Counted from the first letter of the stretch, positions 1 through 9,782 are shown. The stretch: DNA of 64,000 bases from Roseobacter sp. SK209-2-6 (GCF_000169455.1 NZ_AAYC01000011.1:1-64000), one strand, 5' to 3'. A program made the numbers and translations. The notes: generated from the sequence alone by a model not told the origin.

Positions 1-114
1 CTGGATGATCGGAGAAAAGTCTGCAGCCTTTAGGCTGGCGCCACCGACAAGAGCGCCATCAACGTTGGAGGTTGCAAAGATCTCTGTGGCATTGCCGGGT
101 TTAACCGAGCCCCC
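1..114 (-). pseudogene. tpiA: Triose-phosphate isomerase C-terminal remnant
   Basis: Read on the minus strand, 38 consecutive codons give the classic TPI C-terminal signature: GGSVKPGNA, then [16 protein letters not shown]. This covers the phosphate-binding loops of the enzyme. Only 26 bases separate this segment from the formate dehydrogenase stop codon, and no start codon is available, so the first roughly 200 residues of a TPI are absent. A G7 run at its upstream edge also breaks the frame. The true 3' end lies beyond the window edge. The family match is clear. That it is a dead remnant left by recombination is inferred. Confidence 0.8.
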
Positions 115-140
115 CCAAAAACCTCCTGAACCTGACCGCC

Positions 141-2915
141 TTATTCGGCTGCGATCTGGCCTTCGATCTTTTCGACCTTCACCGCTGAGAACTTGAACTC
201 GGGGATTTTGCCGTAGGGGTCCAACGCCGGGTTGGTCAGGATGTTGGCGGCAGCCTCCACATAGGCAAACGGCACAAAGACCATATCCTCGGCAATCGCC
301 CGGTCAGCACGCGCCATGATCTCGATCGAGCCGCGGCGGGTCGACAGCCGGATCATCTCGCCCGGCTCGATACCCATCAGCTTCAAGGTGCGCGGGTTGA
401 GCGAGCAGTTCGCTTCCGGCTCGACCGCATCCAGAACCTTGGACCGGCGCGTCATCGACCCGGTGTGCCAATGCTCCAACTGGCGCCCGGTGGTCATGAT
501 CATTGGATAATCTGAATCCGGAGCCTCATCCGGTGCGATTACCGAAGCAGGCGTGAAGCGCGCCCGGCCCTCGGGGCGGGGGAAGCCGTCACCAAACACA
601 ATCGCTTGACCGGGATCGGTCTCATGCAGCGACGGATAGGTAATGGTCTCAGTTTCCAGACGCTCCCAAGTGATGTTGTTCAGCGACTTCATGTTCAGCT
701 TCATCTCGGCAAAGACTTCGCTGACATCATCGTACCTCCACGGCAACCCGATACGCTGTGCCAGCTCAACGGTGACTTTCCAGTCTTCGCGTGCCTCACC
801 CGGAGGCGCCACGGCAGGACGCACCCGCTGCACCTGACGGTTGGTATTGGAGACGGTGCCGTTCTTCTCATAGAGCGCCGAGGCTGGAAGGATGATGTCG
901 GCATAGTTCGCCGTTTCGGTCAGGAAGATGTCCTGAACGATCATCAGTTCCAGCTTGGCAAAAGCGTCGCGCGCATGATCGGCATCCGGGTCGGACATCG
1001 CCGGGTTTTCACCCTGGATGTACATGCCCTTGATGTTGCCGGCATAGGCCTGATCCACGATCTCTGTCACGGTGAGGCCCTTCTCGTTCGAGAAGTCGCC
1101 GCCGCCCCAGACATCGGTGAAGCTCTTGCGGACATCATCCGAGGTCACGGTCTGATAGTCCGGCAGGAACATCGGGATGAGGCCCGCATCAGAGGCACCC
1201 TGCACGTTGTTCTGGCCGCGCAACGGGTGAAGACCCGCACCCGGCTTGCCCACGTTGCCAGTCATCAGAGCGAGCGAAATCAGGCAGCGAGAATTATCAG
1301 TGCCGTGGATGTGCTGAGACACCCCCATGCCCCAGAAGATCAAGCCCGCTTTGCCATTTGCAAAAGTGCGCGCAACCCGGCGCAACTGCTCTGGTGAGAT
1401 GCCGCAGATCTCTGACATCTTCTCTGGTGTGAACTGGGCCAGATGCTCTTTCTCCGCTTCCCAGTTCTCGGTGTACTTGTCGATGTAGGCCTGGTCGTAC
1501 AGGCCTTCTTCGACAATCACGCTCATGATTGCGTTCAGCATCGACACGTCGGCGCCAGGGCGGAACTGCACCATTTCGGTTGCAAAGCGGCGCAAGCCCA
1601 CGCCGCGCGGATCCATTACAATGAGCTTGCCGCCGCGCTTGGTGAACTGCTTGAAGTAGGTCGCCGCCACCGGGTGGTTCTCGATCGGGTTGGAGCCGAT
1701 CACGATGGCCACATCGGCGTTTTCGATCTCGTTGAAGGTCGCGGTCACAGCGCCGGAACCCACGTTTTCGATCAGCGCCGCAACCGAAGATGCGTGGCAC
1801 AGGCGGGTGCAGTGGTCGACGTTGTTATGCTTGAAGCCCTGGCGGATGAACTTCTGGAAAAGGTAAGCCTCTTCGTTGGTGCATTTCGCCGAGCCAAAGC
1901 CCGCAACCGATTTGGGATCCGCATCGCGCAGGCGCATCAGCTCTTTGCCCGCCAGATCCATCGCCTCTTCCCAGGTCGCTTCACGGAAATGGGTCGAGAG
2001 ATTGCCCGGATCGACGTTCAGGCCCTTGGCGGGTGCGTCGTCGCGGCGGATCAGCGGTTTGGTCAGGCGGTGCGGGTGGTGGATATAGTCGAAACCAAAG
2101 CGGCCTTTGACACAGAGGCGGCCTTCGTTGGCCGGGCCGTTGATACCCTCGACATGTTTGACCACGCCATCCTTGACCTTGAGCGAGACCTTACAGCCGA
2201 CGCCGCAGAAGGGGCAGACGCTTTCGGTTTCGGAATCATAGTCCTTGCTGTCGCCAACCTGTTTCTCATCCATGATGGATGCAGGCATCAGCGCCCCGGT
2301 CGGGCAGGCCTGGACGCATTCGCCGCAGGCCACACAAGAGGATTGCCCCATGGGGTCGGAAATATCAAAAACCGGATAGGCATCATGGCCGCGGCCTGCC
2401 ATGCCGATCACGTCATTGACCTGAACTTCGCGGCAGGCGCGAACACAGAGGTTGCAGGAGATGCAGGCGTCCAGGTTCACCTTCATGGCGACATGGCTGT
2501 CGTCCAAGAGCGGGATACGGCCTTCTTCCAGCTTGGGGAAGCGTGACTCCGAAACCCCGTTGAGCTCTGCCATATCCCACAAGTGCGAGGACTTATCGCG
2601 CGCCTCTTCCTGTTTGGGCTGGTCAGCAACCAGGAGCTCCATCACCATCTTACGGGCGCTGGTTGCGCGCGTATTGTTGGTGGTGACGACCATGCCTTCG
2701 CTCGGTTCACGGATACAGGAGGCTGCCAGGGTGCGCTCGCCTTCGATCTCAACCATGCAGGCGCGGCAGTTGCCGTCGGGGCGGTAGCCCGGCTGCGGCT
2801 TGTGGCAGAGATGCGGGATTTTCAGCCCACGGCCATTGGCGACTTCCCAGATGGTCAGGCCTGCCTCTGCGGTGACCTCTTTCCCGTCGAGGGTAAATGT
2901 AACGAGATTGCTCAT
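141..2915 (-). CDS. fdsA: NAD-dependent formate dehydrogenase, alpha (molybdenum) subunit
   Basis: This 924-residue catalytic subunit oxidises formate to CO2 at a bis-MGD molybdenum centre in a soluble cytoplasmic complex. Visible in order: an N-terminal [2Fe-2S] ferredoxin domain (Cys37, 50, 53, 67), two ferredoxin-type [4Fe-4S] motifs ([11 protein letters not shown] at 151-161, [11 protein letters not shown] at 194-204), and a further cluster (CPFCGVGC at 234-241, with Cys268). The molybdopterin oxidoreductase domain follows, with RLCH at 371-374, where Cys373 is the expected Mo ligand, so the enzyme is not selenocysteine-dependent. A C-terminal molydopterin-dinucleotide-binding domain completes it. 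The start has a GGAGG site. It follows the fused fdsGB gene with a gap of about 135 bases. No fdhD or fdsD follows. Confidence 0.95.
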   Translation of the reverse strand: MSNLVTFTLDGKEVTAEAGLTIWEVANGRGLKIPHLCHKPQPGYRPDGNCRACMVEIEGERTLAASCIREPSEGMVVTTNNTRATSARKMVMELLVADQPKQEEARDKSSHLWDMAELNGVSESRFPKLEEGRIPLLDDSHVAMKVNLDACISCNLCVRACREVQVNDVIGMAGRGHDAYPVFDISDPMGQSSCVACGECVQACPTGALMPASIMDEKQVGDSKDYDSETESVCPFCGVGCKVSLKVKDGVVKHVEGINGPANEGRLCVKGRFGFDYIHHPHRLTKPLIRRDDAPAKGLNVDPGNLSTHFREATWEEAMDLAGKELMRLRDADPKSVAGFGSAKCTNEEAYLFQKFIRQGFKHNNVDHCTRLCHASSVAALIENVGSGAVTATFNEIENADVAIVIGSNPIENHPVAATYFKQFTKRGGKLIVMDPRGVGLRRFATEMVQFRPGADVSMLNAIMSVIVEEGLYDQAYIDKYTENWEAEKEHLAQFTPEKMSEICGISPEQLRRVARTFANGKAGLIFWGMGVSQHIHGTDNSRCLISLALMTGNVGKPGAGLHPLRGQNNVQGASDAGLIPMFLPDYQTVTSDDVRKSFTDVWGGGDFSNEKGLTVTEIVDQAYAGNIKGMYIQGENPAMSDPDADHARDAFAKLELMIVQDIFLTETANYADIILPASALYEKNGTVSNTNRQVQRVRPAVAPPGEAREDWKVTVELAQRIGLPWRYDDVSEVFAEMKLNMKSLNNITWERLETETITYPSLHETDPGQAIVFGDGFPRPEGRARFTPASVIAPDEAPDSDYPMIMTTGRQLEHWHTGSMTRRSKVLDAVEPEANCSLNPRTLKLMGIEPGEMIRLSTRRGSIEIMARADRAIAEDMVFVPFAYVEAAANILTNPALDPYGKIPEFKFSAVKVEKIEGQIAAE

Positions 2916-3051
2916 GGCTCAGACCTCCGTTTTCAGCATCGAGGGCAGCGACCGGCCCGAGGGGTGGGTGCATAGCGCCCGCCCCATGGGGGCGGGTCGG
3001 GCGCTGCCCGGCGTTGCCGCCGGGCGGTTCATTTCACTAACGCTCTGCATT

Positions 3052-4740
3052 TCACACCTCATCCGGGAAGTGTTTCATGGTCAGGCGGATCGGGTTCGGC
3101 GCTGCCTGGCCGAGGCCGCAGATCGAGGCATCGACCATCGCGGTGCTCAGCTCTTCCAAGAGGCCCTGATCCCACTTCTTCTCGCTCATCAGCTTCACAG
3201 CTTTCTCGCAGCCCACCCGGCAGGGGGTGCACTGGCCGCAGCTTTCGTCTTCGAAGAAGCGCAGCATGTTTAGCGCCGCATCACGGGCCGAGTCCTGATC
3301 GGATAGGACCACCACGGCAGCGGAACCGATAAAGGTGCCATGCGGTTGCAGCGTATCAAAGTCGAGCGGCACGTCATTCATCGACGCAGGCAGCAGACCC
3401 GAGGAGGGGCCGCCCGGCTGATAGGCCTTGAAGGCATGGCCATCGAGCATACCGCCGCAGGCCTCGATGATGTCGGTGATGGTGGACCCGGCGGGCAGCA
3501 AATGCACGCCCGGATTCTTCACCCGGCCCGAGACCGAATAGCTGCGCAGCCCCTTGCGGCCATTCTTCTCAACCGAGTTCAGGCACTCGGGGCCTTCGCG
3601 GTTGATCTTGCAGACCCAATAGAGAGTCTCGACGTTGTGGACCAAGGTCGGACGACCAAAGACACCCACCTGCGCCACAAAGGGCGGACGGTGGCGCGGC
3701 TCACCGCGCTTGCCTTCGATCGATTCGATCATCGCGCTTTCTTCGCCGCAGATATAAGCGCCAGCGCCACGGCGCAGATCGATATAGCCTTCCTCGACGA
3801 TGCCTGCCGCTTCCAGTGCCTTAATTTCGGTTGCGAGGATCTTCAGCACCGCCGGGTATTCGTCGCGCATATAGATAAAGGCCTTCTCGGCCTCGACCGC
3901 CCAGGCCGCCATCAGCATGCCTTCAAGGAAGACATGCGGGGTGCGCTCCAGGTAGTAGCGGTCCTTGAAAGTACCGGGCTCGCCTTCGTCGCCATTGACG
4001 GCCAGGTAACGCGCGCCTTCGTTGGCGCGCACAAAGCCCCATTTGGTGCCGGATGGGAAGCCCGCGCCGCCGAGACCGCGCAGACCAGCCTCTTTGACCT
4101 TCGCCTGAACCGCTTCCCAGTCGCCATTTGCGCGCAGGTCTTTCAGCGTCGCATAGCCGCCTTCACCTTCATAAGCGGCGAAAGTTTCATATTCTGGCAC
4201 ATGCGCGTGGGTGTCATCCGCCGCAATCGCCGCTTCGACCTTTTCGACTGTGGCGTGGTCGATATGGTTGTGGCCGATTTCCAGCACCGGCGCGGTGTCG
4301 CAGCGGCCCATGCAGGGCGCGCGCAGGACACGCACTTGTGAGGCGTCCAGACCGTCTTCCAGCGCTTTTTGCAGCTGTTCGGCGCCTGCCAGTTCACAGG
4401 AAAGAGAATCGCAGACCCGGATGGTCAGTGCGGGCGGAGCGGTCTCGCCCTCACGCACCACATCGAAATGGGCATAAAAGCTCGCAACCTCATAGATTTC
4501 TGCCTGACCGGTGCGCAGCTCTTCAGCCAGCGCACGGATATGCGCGGCACTCAGATGCCCGTAAGCATCCTGAATCAGATGCAAAAACTCGATCAGCAGA
4601 TCCCGGTTGCGGGGCCGATCGCCCAGAAGTTCCAGAACCTCGCTATGCGCCTGGTCGTCCAGCTGGCGGCCCTTGGGGGTTTTGCGCCCCTTGCCCTTGC
4701 CGGATTTCCACACGCCCTTGCTATTGTCCAGTGGTGCCAC
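3052..4740 (-). CDS. fdsB: Formate dehydrogenase diaphorase subunit, fused FdsG-FdsB (NuoE-NuoF type)
   Basis: The protein passes electrons from FdsA to NAD+. The N-terminal part is NuoE/FdsG-like with a [2Fe-2S] set (Cys110, 115, 143, 147 from the chosen start). The remainder is NuoF/FdsB-like: a glycine-rich NADH site (GLRGLGGAGFPSG), an FMN segment (GDEGEPGTFKDRY), GAGAYICGEESA, and the [4Fe-4S] motif ESCGQCTPCRVGC with a distal Cys in SICGLG. I chose the GTG at 4740 because GGAGG (4746-4750) sits five bases upstream. An in-frame GTG at 4779 would add 13 residues but lacks such a site. FdsG and FdsB are separate genes in several characterised operons, so the fusion is a visible variant. 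Confidence 0.93.
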   Translation of the reverse strand: MAPLDNSKGVWKSGKGKGRKTPKGRQLDDQAHSEVLELLGDRPRNRDLLIEFLHLIQDAYGHLSAAHIRALAEELRTGQAEIYEVASFYAHFDVVREGETAPPALTIRVCDSLSCELAGAEQLQKALEDGLDASQVRVLRAPCMGRCDTAPVLEIGHNHIDHATVEKVEAAIAADDTHAHVPEYETFAAYEGEGGYATLKDLRANGDWEAVQAKVKEAGLRGLGGAGFPSGTKWGFVRANEGARYLAVNGDEGEPGTFKDRYYLERTPHVFLEGMLMAAWAVEAEKAFIYMRDEYPAVLKILATEIKALEAAGIVEEGYIDLRRGAGAYICGEESAMIESIEGKRGEPRHRPPFVAQVGVFGRPTLVHNVETLYWVCKINREGPECLNSVEKNGRKGLRSYSVSGRVKNPGVHLLPAGSTITDIIEACGGMLDGHAFKAYQPGGPSSGLLPASMNDVPLDFDTLQPHGTFIGSAAVVVLSDQDSARDAALNMLRFFEDESCGQCTPCRVGCEKAVKLMSEKKWDQGLLEELSTAMVDASICGLGQAAPNPIRLTMKHFPDEV

Positions 4741-4820
4741 AATGACCTCCAAAAATTCGCACGTGCTTTTGACAGGCACATGTCATCAGGAAATCATATC
4801 GTCAAATCACTTGTACGGAA

Positions 4821-4847
4821 TGCGCAATAACGAAAACTTATTGCGCA
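4821..4847 (-). promoter_or_regulatory. Perfect inverted repeat between LysR gene and formate dehydrogenase operon
   Basis: TGCGCAATAA (4821-4830) and TTATTGCGCA (4838-4847) form a perfect 10-base inverted repeat with a 7-base spacer. It spans the last codons and stop of the LysR gene and lies about 80 bases upstream of the fused fds start. The AT-rich inner arms flank a short spacer, as in LysR-type operator half-sites. A hairpin role at the end of the regulator mRNA is also possible. Confidence 0.5.
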
Positions 4848-5737
4848 AAGGCGGCAACCACGCGTTTGAGCGAGCTCACAGTTGTAAGTTCCGGGTTGCG
4901 CTGCAGAGTCGCTAGACAGATCGGGCGTTCATGAAGATTGGCCTCCTCCTCACCTACCAAAGGCAGCGCCGTGGTGCCTTCGATAACGCCTAAGGCATCT
5001 GCCAGAGCCTGTGGCAGAATCGTCGCCACCGCGCCCTCGCGCGCCATGATCATCGCGGACATAAAGCCACTGGATTCGGACATCACCTCAGGCTTCAGCT
5101 CCAATTCTGCAAAAATCCGATCCAGGATCCGCCGGTTCTGCATTCCCGGCTCGAGCAGACTCAACGGCAGTTCAGCGGCCTCTTGCCAACTAATATGATC
5201 TTTGAAACGCGCGACCATGGGTTCGGGGGCCAATAGGACATAACGCTCCTGATAGAGGTCGGTGATGGAGACCAAACCAGGTGGGACACTGTCGGAATAG
5301 GTGACACCCGCATCAATGGTCCCATCCAGGATCCTCTGCTGGATAGCCATCGAAGTGGTGACATCGATATGCACCAGCATTCGTGGATGAATCTCATGCA
5401 GTCGGTTCACCACCTGAGCAGCAAAGGCCGTGGCGGTCGGGACCACCCCCAGCATCAGGGTGCCGGTCACCTCACCTCGCGACGCTGCAATCTCCTGATC
5501 CAGCGCCTTGGCATCATCCAGAATGCTGCGCGCGCGCCGCACAATCATCTCACCCTCGCCGGTCAATCCCTGAAAACGGTTGCCGCGCCGCACAATCGAG
5601 ATGCCCAGCTTTTCCTCAAGGTTGCGGATACGCATTGAAAATGCGGGCTGCGACATGCCGCAATCCTTAGCGGCTTTGGCAAAATGCTGGTGCCGCGCCA
5701 AAGCGGTGAGCAGCTGTAAATCTCTGAGTTCGATCAT
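4838..5737 (-). CDS. LysR-family regulator, probable activator of the formate dehydrogenase operon
   Basis: This 299-residue protein has an N-terminal winged helix-turn-helix (residues 1-60, DLQLLTALARHQHFAKAAK and SQPAFSMRIRNLEEKLG) and a periplasmic-binding-protein-like effector domain from about residue 90. It lies directly upstream of fdsGB in the same direction, with 97 bases between them, a layout also seen for FdsR-type regulators. The ligand is unknown, with formate an inference from context. A perfect inverted repeat overlaps its stop codon. Family assignment is secure. The target is inferred. Confidence 0.88.
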   Translation of the reverse strand: MIELRDLQLLTALARHQHFAKAAKDCGMSQPAFSMRIRNLEEKLGISIVRRGNRFQGLTGEGEMIVRRARSILDDAKALDQEIAASRGEVTGTLMLGVVPTATAFAAQVVNRLHEIHPRMLVHIDVTTSMAIQQRILDGTIDAGVTYSDSVPPGLVSITDLYQERYVLLAPEPMVARFKDHISWQEAAELPLSLLEPGMQNRRILDRIFAELELKPEVMSESSGFMSAMIMAREGAVATILPQALADALGVIEGTTALPLVGEEEANLHERPICLATLQRNPELTTVSSLKRVVAAFAQ

Positions 5738-5938
5738 CCGGCGACCTTAATGTCAGGCACAAAACGAATGCAATTCGGAATCCCCCTGACCACCTCGGAT
5801 CCCAGCCGCAGGACTACTCAAAAACATGCACTGACCAGACAGGGATTTTAGTTTCCCAATGCTCATGGTACCTACACCCAGCGGCTTCGCAGCGTCCAAC
5901 AGGTCGCCAATGCGAGATATGAGGTAAGAGGACACATC

Positions 5939-6388
5939 ATGACCGACACCGTTAAATTTATGCGAGTTGAAGGCAATGACCTCCCCCTTCCAGGCTATGC
6001 CACGGCCGGCGCTGCAGGCATGGACCTACGTGCCTTTCTGCCCGATGGGTCGCTGACTTTGGAGCCAGGCGAGGTCGTCATGATCTCTACAGGGCTAAGT
6101 GTCGAACTGCCCGAGAGTACCGAAATGCAGATCCGCCCCCGCTCCAGCATGGCCCTGAAACAGCAGATCATCATCCCCAATAGTCCCGCAACAATTGATG
6201 AGGACTACCGTGGCATTATCTACGTGGGCCTTTATCTGCTCGGGGGGGATCCGGTTGTACTGAACCATGGCGATCGTTTTGCCCAAGCAGTGATTGCACC
6301 GGTTCTTAAGCCTGAGGTGATCGAAGTGCGTGAACTTACAGCGACTGAACGCGGCTCTGGCGGCTTTGGCTCGACTGGCAAGGGTTGA
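5939..6388 (+). CDS. dut: dUTP diphosphatase (dUTPase)
   Basis: A trimeric-type dUTPase of 149 residues, which hydrolyses dUTP to dUMP and pyrophosphate and keeps uracil out of DNA. The five family motifs are visible: AGAAGMDLRA (1), RPRSSMAL (2), NSPATIDEDYRG (3, with the catalytic Asp region and Tyr), GDRFAQAVIAPV (4) and RGSGGFGSTG (5), the last forming the phosphate-closing arm. Motif 3 has Ala where Gly is usual (PATID rather than PGTID). An AGAGGA ribosome site precedes the ATG. Since such bacteria normally carry dut on the chromosome, this is likely an extra copy. Its tie to the next gene is unclear. Confidence 0.93.
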   Translation: MTDTVKFMRVEGNDLPLPGYATAGAAGMDLRAFLPDGSLTLEPGEVVMISTGLSVELPESTEMQIRPRSSMALKQQIIIPNSPATIDEDYRGIIYVGLYLLGGDPVVLNHGDRFAQAVIAPVLKPEVIEVRELTATERGSGGFGSTGKG

Positions 6389-6601
6389 AAATTTCAACAC
6401 CCGCTGGCTAAGCCAACACCAGGGAGACTTAAGCTCCGCTGGGTCCTGGACCGTACAATACCATTTGCCACATGCCAGTGGTCCAACCCCAACTCTATTG
6501 GACCTGATGACTTTGGATCAATTTTATGCAGCTCTTGCTTTGTGGAAGCCCATATGGCTAATACTCGCTAGGATTTAGTCAAATTTTCAAAAAAAGATAC
6601 C

Positions 6602-8710
6602 ATGCCTCAAGCCTCGACCTTCGTTACTTCTCCACTGGCTCTCACAGGAACTACAGTTGATACTTTTTACCCGTCACTGACAGGGCTTGCAGGTGGTCGC
6701 ACCGCAGTTGTTTGGACCGAAGAAAGCAATGAAGCGATATGGCTCTCTCTGCTGGACGCGTCCGGTCAGCCTGAAGGAGATCCAGTTCGGGTTACGACAC
6801 CAGGGCAAGATGCGAACCGCCCTGCAGTTGTTGAGCTGGAAAATGGCAACATTTTTGTCACCTACACAGATTTGAGTACCTCCTCCAGAGTGCCCATCAG
6901 CGGCCGGGTCTTTTCTCCAGATGGCACTCCCCTCGGAGAGAGCCAAGTGGTATTCCATAGTGCCGCCAACAGCTCTGTAGCGCCGAGCTCCAGCGCGCTC
7001 TCAGCAGGAGGAGCGGCAACTGTTTTTACTAACCTCGGGCTGGATGGCAGCCTCTATGGGGTCTACTTTCAACTCACCGACGCAAATGGCACACCAGTAG
7101 GCGGGGTTCAGCGCGTCAATCAGACAACATCGAGTTTCCAGTCCTTCGGTGAAGTGACGTCACTACAGGATGGTGGTTTTGTTGTGACATGGCAATCTCG
7201 AAACGTGGACGGCAGTAGCTATGCTGTAATGATGCGGGGGTACAATGCGGACGGTACTGCGCGCAGCAATGAAATACGCGTCAATCAGTATACCCTTTTT
7301 TCACAAAGAGACCCTGAAATCACAGAGCTTTCAGATGGACGCTATATCATTTCCTGGACCAGCTATTTTCAGGACAGCTCTGGAAATGGCGTTTATGCGC
7401 GTATCTATAACGCTGACGGAACAGCTGCCACCAATGAATTCAGGGTAAACTCTACTACACGCCAAGATCAGCAATCTAGTTCTGTCGCATCACTGCCAGA
7501 CGGGGGTTTCATTGTCGCTTGGGTACATCAAGTTTCCAGCAGAGAATATGAAGTTCGGTACCAAGAATTCGATGCGCAGGGGAATAGGGTTGGTGAAGAA
7601 GCCATCCTAAGTGACGGCCCTCTAGATGTCAGTGCGGGGATTGTCCTTTCAGCAGGTGAAGATGGAACCGTACGTGCGATCTGGCTGAATGGAGATCAGG
7701 GTGATCGCGGCTTCACTCTGTTTACCGCAGCTTTAAACCAAGGAACCGAGGGCACTGAACAGTCCGAAGCACTTTCCGGGTCAGCGAATGCAGATTACCT
7801 CTTCGGTCTCGGCGGGGCAGATACCATAGCCGGTGAAGCAGGTGACGACAGACTCGACGGTGGTGCGGGCGCGGACCTCCTGAACGGCGGCTCGGGTAAT
7901 GATAGTCTCTTTGGCGGCTCTGGTCGCGATAGCTTGCGCGGCGATATCGGCAATGACAGCCTGACTGGCGGCACCGGCGATGACACGCTTTATGGTGGCG
8001 ATGGCGATGACCGTCTCTTTGGCAATACCTCGCTGGATACGCTCTATGGCGGCGCCGGCAACGATTATATCAGCGCCGGTGACGGGGTGGATTTTGTCAA
8101 TGGCGATGCGGGCAATGACACCATCCACGGCCGTTCCGGCTGGGATCTGCTGAACGGCAATGACGGCAATGACAGCATTTATGGCAGCCAAGGCGATGAT
8201 ACGCTCAATGGGGGTGGTGACGACGATTGGCTCTCCGGCGGATCTGCCTGGGATGTGCTTTTTGGCAATGACGGCAATGACACGCTTTATGGCAACTTCG
8301 GCTCGGATGTGCAGTCAGGTGGGGCGGGGAATGACCAACTCTTTGGCGGCACCGGCGATGACAGCCTGCGCGGCGGCGATGGCAATGATACGCTGCAGGG
8401 CAATCAGGGGGTCGACCGCCTGGACGGCGGCGCGGGGGATGACCTCCTGCGTGGCGGCACCCTGCGCGACACCTTTGTCTTCAACACCGGCTATGACAAT
8501 GATGAGATCAATGATTTCGAGGAGCATCGCGACTTCCTGCTGCTCTCAACCAGCCTGACCGGAGGCGAGACCTCTGCCGCCAATATCCTCTCCACCTATG
8601 GCTCGGTGGTGAATGGTCAGGTGGTCTTTGACTTTGGCAATGGCGATGTCCTGACCCTCTCCAACCTCAGCACGCTGAGTGGCCTTGAGGACAATATCAA
8701 TACTTTCTGA
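6602..8710 (+). CDS. RTX calcium-binding exoprotein
   Basis: The 702-residue protein has two parts. Residues 1 to about 385 contain repeated beta-rich blocks built around the phrase LPDGGFIVAW and variants (LQDGGFVVTW, LSDGRYIISW), each followed by Asn-Ala-Asp-Gly and an EFRVN-like strand, suggesting a propeller or beta-sandwich array. Residues about 395-620 are nonapeptide RTX repeats (GGxGxDxLxGG) that bind calcium. The C-terminus (DTFVFNTGYDNDEINDFE) resembles the secretion-signal region of type I substrates. There is no N-terminal signal peptide, as expected for type I secretion. No ABC exporter is adjacent, so export must rely on genes elsewhere. The function (adhesin, enzyme or surface layer) is not evident. 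Confidence 0.88.
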   Translation: MPQASTFVTSPLALTGTTVDTFYPSLTGLAGGRTAVVWTEESNEAIWLSLLDASGQPEGDPVRVTTPGQDANRPAVVELENGNIFVTYTDLSTSSRVPISGRVFSPDGTPLGESQVVFHSAANSSVAPSSSALSAGGAATVFTNLGLDGSLYGVYFQLTDANGTPVGGVQRVNQTTSSFQSFGEVTSLQDGGFVVTWQSRNVDGSSYAVMMRGYNADGTARSNEIRVNQYTLFSQRDPEITELSDGRYIISWTSYFQDSSGNGVYARIYNADGTAATNEFRVNSTTRQDQQSSSVASLPDGGFIVAWVHQVSSREYEVRYQEFDAQGNRVGEEAILSDGPLDVSAGIVLSAGEDGTVRAIWLNGDQGDRGFTLFTAALNQGTEGTEQSEALSGSANADYLFGLGGADTIAGEAGDDRLDGGAGADLLNGGSGNDSLFGGSGRDSLRGDIGNDSLTGGTGDDTLYGGDGDDRLFGNTSLDTLYGGAGNDYISAGDGVDFVNGDAGNDTIHGRSGWDLLNGNDGNDSIYGSQGDDTLNGGGDDDWLSGGSAWDVLFGNDGNDTLYGNFGSDVQSGGAGNDQLFGGTGDDSLRGGDGNDTLQGNQGVDRLDGGAGDDLLRGGTLRDTFVFNTGYDNDEINDFEEHRDFLLLSTSLTGGETSAANILSTYGSVVNGQVVFDFGNGDVLTLSNLSTLSGLEDNINTF

Positions 8711-8739
8711 CGCGGACTGAAGCGTTCCCCAGAAACATC

Positions 8740-8775
8740 AAGGCCCGCAGTGAGAGCTGCGGGCCTTCTTTGTCT
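8740..8775 (+). terminator. Rho-independent terminator after the RTX gene
   Basis: AAGGCCCGCAG (8740-8750) pairs perfectly with CTGCGGGCCTT (8757-8767) over an 11-base stem with a 6-base loop. A T-rich stretch follows immediately. It sits 30 bases after the RTX stop codon. Confidence 0.85.
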
Positions 8776-8897
8776 TCAGTTTGTTTTCCCGCCCAAAAAA
8801 GCGGGAACCATTACCCCAACTTGCCAGGCAAGATTACGCGGCATTCCGGTGCATTTTTCGCACCATCATGCAACAAACAGGCATGATGAGAATCAAT

Positions 8898-9782
8898 ATG
8901 GAACAGCTGCGGGCCTTCCTTCATGTGGTCCGCCTCGACGGGGTACGCAAAGCAGCGGTGGCGCTGAACCTGACTCAACCTGCTGTCACTGCCCGGATCA
9001 AGAACCTGGAGGAGAGCCTCGCCTGCGAGCTCTTTGACCGCACCTCGCGCGGCATGAGGCTGACCAAACGCGGCGAGCTGCTACTGGCCCATGCGGAGAA
9101 ATTCGAACAGCTGATGCAGCTGGTGGAAAAGGATGTGGTCGACCCTGAAGGCATCGAGGGACGGCTGCGCCTTGGCGTCTCGGAGACCATCGCGCAGTGC
9201 TGGTTGCCGGATCTGGTTGCCGCTCTGCACAGCCGCTTCCCCCTGCTGGAGATCGAATTCAACGTCGATATCTCTCTAAACCTGCGCGCAGGCCTTCTGG
9301 ATGGCGAAATTGATCTGGCGATCCTCTTGGGGCCGGTTTCGGAATATTCGGTAAATAACATTGATTTACCCCGGTTTCCGCTGAGCTGGTATGCCGCTGC
9401 CACCGCTCTGGAAGAGGCAGATCCCGCAGATTATCTGAAGCGCCCAGTCCTTACCTATGCGCGCAATACCCGCCCTTTCCGCGAGCTGAAAGAGAGGCTG
9501 TTTGAGCAGGTCGGTCCCGAGGTTTCAATCTTTCCCTCCTCGTCGCTGTCGGCCTGTTTCCGGCTGGTCGAGGCGGATCTGGGCGTGGCCGCCCTGCCCC
9601 GAGTTCTGGGCAAAGACATCGCCGCCGCCGGAAAAATCCAGGAGTTCGACCCAGGCTGGGTGCCAAGCCCGCTGCAATTCACTGCTTCCTACCTGAGCGA
9701 GCCCAAAAGCCATGTGGCTCAAACCGCCGCTGAGCTGGCCCGGGAGGTGGCACTGCGCTACTCCTCTGATAAAAATATCTGA
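8898..9782 (+). CDS. LysR-family regulator of the 5-oxoproline locus
   Basis: A LysR-type regulator of about 294 residues. It has an N-terminal helix-turn-helix (MEQLRAFLHVV, NLTQPAVTARIKNLEE) and a substrate-binding-like effector domain from about residue 90. I chose the ATG at 8898, which begins exactly at the family's conserved MEQLR. In-frame ATGs at 8883 and 8886 would add 4-5 residues. It stands just upstream of, and co-directional with, the D-glutamate cyclase, TRAP transporter and PxpBCA genes. This context makes it their probable regulator, with a glutamate-derived lactam as a plausible inducer (inference). Confidence 0.87.
   Translation: MEQLRAFLHVVRLDGVRKAAVALNLTQPAVTARIKNLEESLACELFDRTSRGMRLTKRGELLLAHAEKFEQLMQLVEKDVVDPEGIEGRLRLGVSETIAQCWLPDLVAALHSRFPLLEIEFNVDISLNLRAGLLDGEIDLAILLGPVSEYSVNNIDLPRFPLSWYAAATALEEADPADYLKRPVLTYARNTRPFRELKERLFEQVGPEVSIFPSSSLSACFRLVEADLGVAALPRVLGKDIAAAGKIQEFDPGWVPSPLQFTASYLSEPKSHVAQTAAELAREVALRYSSDKNI

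Noticed and set aside
1443-2546. A 367-codon plus-strand open frame opposite fdsA
   Set aside because: Shadow frame. The fdsA strand has all iron-sulphur and molybdenum motifs.
7781-8480. Dense short repeats that could suggest a CRISPR or satellite
   Set aside because: They are in-frame RTX nonapeptide codons of a large protein with variable DNA sequence. There is no spacer structure.
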